Positions 56,636 through 64,000 of a stretch of 64,000 bases of DNA are shown piece after piece. This DNA comes from Daucus carota subsp. sativus (taxonomy: Eukaryota > Streptophyta > Magnoliopsida > Apiales > Apiaceae). The position numbers were made by a program, and so were the translations under genes. The notes under the pieces are model-generated. The model had not been told where the DNA came from, ran no database searches, and was given only the letters and a program-made list of their open reading frames with translations. Each line of letters begins with the position of its first letter. Within the stretch, counting starts at the first letter, position 1. The stretch is taken from assembly GCF_001625215.2 (NCBI RefSeq), contig NC_030383.2:62982949-63046948 (forward strand). Direction: 5' to 3'.

Positions 56636-57536
56636 GATTAGTCTGTTAGATGAAGTTTGTTCGATGATGATTCGGTACTAATGAAAGACAAGCTTCTTTT
56701 CAATTGATTGCAGATGGAATACTTTGTGTTGAATCTGTTTGATGTTTCTTTGCTTGAAAAACAAGAAAATTAGTTCCATACTGCAACCACAAGAAACGTC
56801 AAAACTGGCCTCTTGGTCCAACGATATCTTCCTCGCTCCCGTTACAGGATGTCGAAGATTCGATCATTGTCCATTACAAGGCAGTGTGTGAGTATCTCTA
56901 TACATCAAAAAAGTAAAACGGTTTAAGATTGCACAAGACTCTCGAATCAACAGAACACGGGAGATGTACTGATATAGAACATATATGGGAAACTAAAAAC
57001 CAAATTCTTCTAGCAACTTCAGATAACTATTTACGAAGACCAAAAAAATCCTATTAATATGACAAAAAAATTCCTATTAATATGACAGAGGGGAAGAACA
57101 TTGCAAACGGAAACACTTGATACAAACAAATTAACATGTCTAAAACTATCACAAAATTTACGAGAACTGATGGTTTATCCTAGTATAAATACATGATGCT
57201 GCACAGTTCCGCATACAGAATTTCATTTTCCTAGATCTTCTATTCTGTATTTATTACCAACCCTATATCAACCTCCTACTTATTTATGTTACATTTCATG
57301 CAGCATTGCAAGAATTCCCCAGCAGTGAAGTTGATATAGGGAAATCTTGTTGTAATGTGAGACTGAAACTACATTCCGCTTTTAAGGGTTTTGATGCACA
57401 ATGTCGATACGCCTTTTACCTCTTGCCCTTCCATGTTTCTCAGTAAACCGAATGAAGCAGCTTCCCGAGCTGTAGTTTCCGGTATCAGAAGCAGCTCTTG
57501 GTGTATATTCATATCGATGGTTGCATGCTGTTTCGA
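56636..57536. other. Region between the small membrane protein gene and the ABCC5-like gene
   Basis: Both neighbours are on the minus strand, so this should hold the promoter of the left gene and the 3' untranslated region of the right gene. No other gene seen. Confidence 0.45.

Positions 57537-64000
<6,464 letters not shown>

Overview
This 64 kb window is nuclear DNA of a flowering plant, a eudicot. The genes are split by AT-rich GT–AG introns, the protein families are plant-specific (Aux/IAA, LOB-domain, LRR receptor kinase, MUR3, ABCC), and the gaps are long, AT-rich and full of small DNA transposons. The many ~235 bp Stowaway-like elements and the protein similarities would fit an asterid, perhaps Apiaceae, but I cannot fix the species from sequence alone.

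Layout. (1) 266-832 (-): first exon of an ankyrin-repeat gene cut by the left edge. (2) 1-10.2 kb: a repeat-rich zone with three tandem, same-strand copies (A 2913-3628, B 5647-6199, C 9867-10157) of a small gene that I do not recognise. Its product has a Gln/Asn-rich start, proline-rich repeats and a short Cys-rich hydrophobic tail. A and B carry an extra middle exon built from duplicated pieces of the other two. A and B sit in a segmental duplication that includes promoter and 3' flank. (3) 13.3-18.1 kb (+): a G3BP-like NTF2/RRM protein. (4) 20.2-22.6 kb (+): a VPS62/DUF946 protein. (5) 24.2-30.9 kb (+): a mitochondrial Coa1/Tim21-like protein whose 5.7 kb second intron holds a complete class II LOB-domain gene on the other strand (26073-26862), plus transposon debris. 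(6) 37.7-41.4 kb (+): an Aux/IAA repressor. (7) 42.2-45.4 kb (-): a MIK1-type LRR receptor kinase. (8) 49.4-51.4 kb (-): a MUR3-type xyloglucan galactosyltransferase. (9) 56.3-56.6 kb (-): a small tail-anchored protein. (10) 57.5-64.0 kb (-): the 3' three quarters of an ABCC5-type transporter, running off the right edge.

The named genes are ordinary single-copy housekeeping or signalling genes and do not form a pathway. The most unusual content is the three-copy small-gene cluster with its exon shuffling and shared promoter box. Next is a recurrent pattern in which first introns or 5' leaders of four unrelated genes are made of tandem repeats, three of them sharing an AAAGTTTCAATCTTT-like motif. 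Mobile DNA includes a solo Copia-type LTR with a perfect 5 bp target duplication, several Stowaway- and Tourist-like MITEs with TA or TTA/TAA target duplications, a Tourist-like element that still carries the end of a PIF/Harbinger transposase gene, hAT-like elements and a hAT transposase fragment. Exon boundaries were read by eye from reading frame, GT-AG sites and family similarity; no alignment was run.
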